Source: Symploca sp. SIO2E9
GTDB taxonomy: Bacteria; Cyanobacteriota; Cyanobacteriia; Cyanobacteriales; Coleofasciculaceae
Direction: 5' to 3'
DNA length: 64,000 nucleotides
Assembly: GCA_010692645.1 (NCBI GenBank)
Contig: JAAHGS010000008.1
Location: 69,218 to 133,217 of the forward strand
The position numbers were made by a program, and so were the translations under genes. Below, in pieces: positions 63,302-64,000 of this stretch (position 1 is the first letter of the stretch; each line of letters starts with the position of its first letter). The notes below the pieces were generated by a model. The model searched no databases and had not been told where the DNA came from. It worked only from the letters and a program-made list of their open reading frames with translations.

Positions 63302-63373
63302 ATGAGTGAAACAAACGATGGATCGAATTGGCATCAAGATTTTATTGCCAGTGGCGTACCTACACTCCCCTGA
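63302..63373 (+). pseudogene. Gene start cut off by a TnpB element
   Basis: ATG 63302 opens MSETNDGSNWHQDFIASGVP, then stops inside the right-end hairpin of the TnpB element that runs in from the other side. It looks like the first 20 codons of a host gene split by insertion. The family is not recognised. Confidence 0.4.
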
Positions 63374-63391
63374 CGGGTGAGTGTAGGCTTC
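63364..63391 (-). mobile_element. Right-end hairpin of the TnpB element
   Basis: CCTACACTC and GAGTGTAGG pair perfectly around a loop containing CCCTGACGGG, just after the tnpB stop. The same hairpin class is found at 37590 and 44425. It marks the element's right boundary. Confidence 0.7.
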
Positions 63392-64000
63392 TCAGCGACT
63401 CGTCTTTGACGACATAAACTGAGCTTGTTTAGACAGGTCGTGCGTCCCACGATTCCTGATGTTGATAGCCGCATTCAAATCCCTACACAAACTGGTATGG
63501 CATACAGGACAATTATGCATTCTTTGAGATAACGGCTTTTTGACGATGTGACCACAATTAGAACATTCTTGACTCGTGCCATGAGGCTTAACGGGGATTA
63601 CCAACAAACCAGCATTTTCGGCTTTGTTTGTCAGTATGGATAAAAATTGTCCCCATCCAGCATCATGAATAGACTTAGCCAATCTTGTTCTAATAAGTCC
63701 TTTTATATTTAATTTTTCAACTGCTACAACATCATATTTATTTAGCAGTTTTTTAGCAGTTTTAAAGTGGAAATCTTTTCTGGTATCAGCAACTTTTTTG
63801 TGCTGTTTACCCAATCTTTGGATAGCTTTTTTACGTCGATTAGAACCCTTTCTACGTCTTGAAACCTTGCGCTGGGCTGATTTTAATTTTCTTTCAGCTT
63901 TACGCAAATGTTTTGGTGTAGCGATTCGGTTATTATCTGAATCGACATAAAAATCAATTAATCCAACATCAATACCCACGATATTATCAGCATTTAAATC
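63392..64000 (-). CDS. tnpB: TnpB RNA-guided nuclease, 5' end beyond the window
   Basis: The frame remains open to the window edge ([18 protein letters not shown]), so the N-terminal half is missing from view. The part seen has all RuvC acids ([32 protein letters not shown]), the basic helix [20 protein letters not shown] and a four-Cys zinc finger ([20 protein letters not shown]). It appears functional. It is a different subfamily from the TnpB at 48959 (short VEKLN spacing, other tail). Its 3' end matches the scar at 44390. Confidence 0.93.
   Translation of the reverse strand, partial: DLNADNIVGIDVGLIDFYVDSDNNRIATPKHLRKAERKLKSAQRKVSRRRKGSNRRKKAIQRLGKQHKKVADTRKDFHFKTAKKLLNKYDVVAVEKLNIKGLIRTRLAKSIHDAGWGQFLSILTNKAENAGLLVIPVKPHGTSQECSNCGHIVKKPLSQRMHNCPVCHTSLCRDLNAAINIRNRGTHDLSKQAQFMSSKTSR

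Overview
The window is chromosomal DNA from a cyanobacterium. It carries psbO, a Ycf37-like photosystem I assembly protein, the group 3 sigma factor SigF, a P-II protein, many GCGATCGC (HIP1) octamers, a valyl-tRNA synthetase with the cyanobacterial membrane domain CAAD, and the large pentapeptide-repeat and TPR-CHAT proteins common in big filamentous or colonial cyanobacteria. The genus cannot be fixed from the sequence. No tRNA, rRNA or CRISPR array was seen.

Layout. 1-10.4 kb: the end of a giant SdrD-like repeat protein, an exported beta-rich protein, TamB and a small lipoprotein. 10.5-21.7 kb is an accessory island. It holds an intact Phd/YoeB-type toxin-antitoxin pair, a second pair whose toxin is broken by a stop codon, a Uma2 nuclease, a tightly packed three-gene operon (21-repeat TPR-CHAT protease, DUF2887 nuclease-like protein, two-helix membrane protein), a Uma2 fragment, and a lone homologue of the cytolethal distending toxin nuclease CdtB. 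21.8-29 kb: a GT39 glycosyltransferase, an A+T-rich FAD oxidoreductase, an EF-hand protein, a short-chain dehydrogenase, a periplasmic solute-binding protein and Ycf37. 29-41.8 kb is mostly minus-strand housekeeping: hydrolase-gatA, manC, a large acidic protein, a GT4 glycosyltransferase, hisS, a PilP-like lipoprotein and sigF. 41.8-50.2 kb mixes core genes (psbO, a phosphohexomutase, rdgB, glnB) with debris of RNA-guided transposons: a shrunken IscB, an intact TnpB and several tnpB scars. 50.2-58.6 kb: two pentapeptide-repeat proteins, a four-helix-bundle protein, valS and a coiled-coil protein. 58.6-64 kb: an IS1380 scar, metH behind a Fur/Zur-like operator, and a TnpB running off the end.

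Small mobile DNA is abundant: a roughly 90-100 bp element with GGGGTGARCGAAA ends and apparent target duplications; a 230 bp element sharing its ends with the IS1380 scar; short heptamer-like tandem repeats; and many IS200/IS605-type right-end hairpins. The strongest candidates for undescribed biology are the CHAT / DUF2887 / two-helix operon (12691-20411), the CdtB-like nuclease (20941-21606) and the IscB remnant that keeps only its two ends (41859-42338). All functional claims rest on reading the sequence and on family knowledge; no database search was run.
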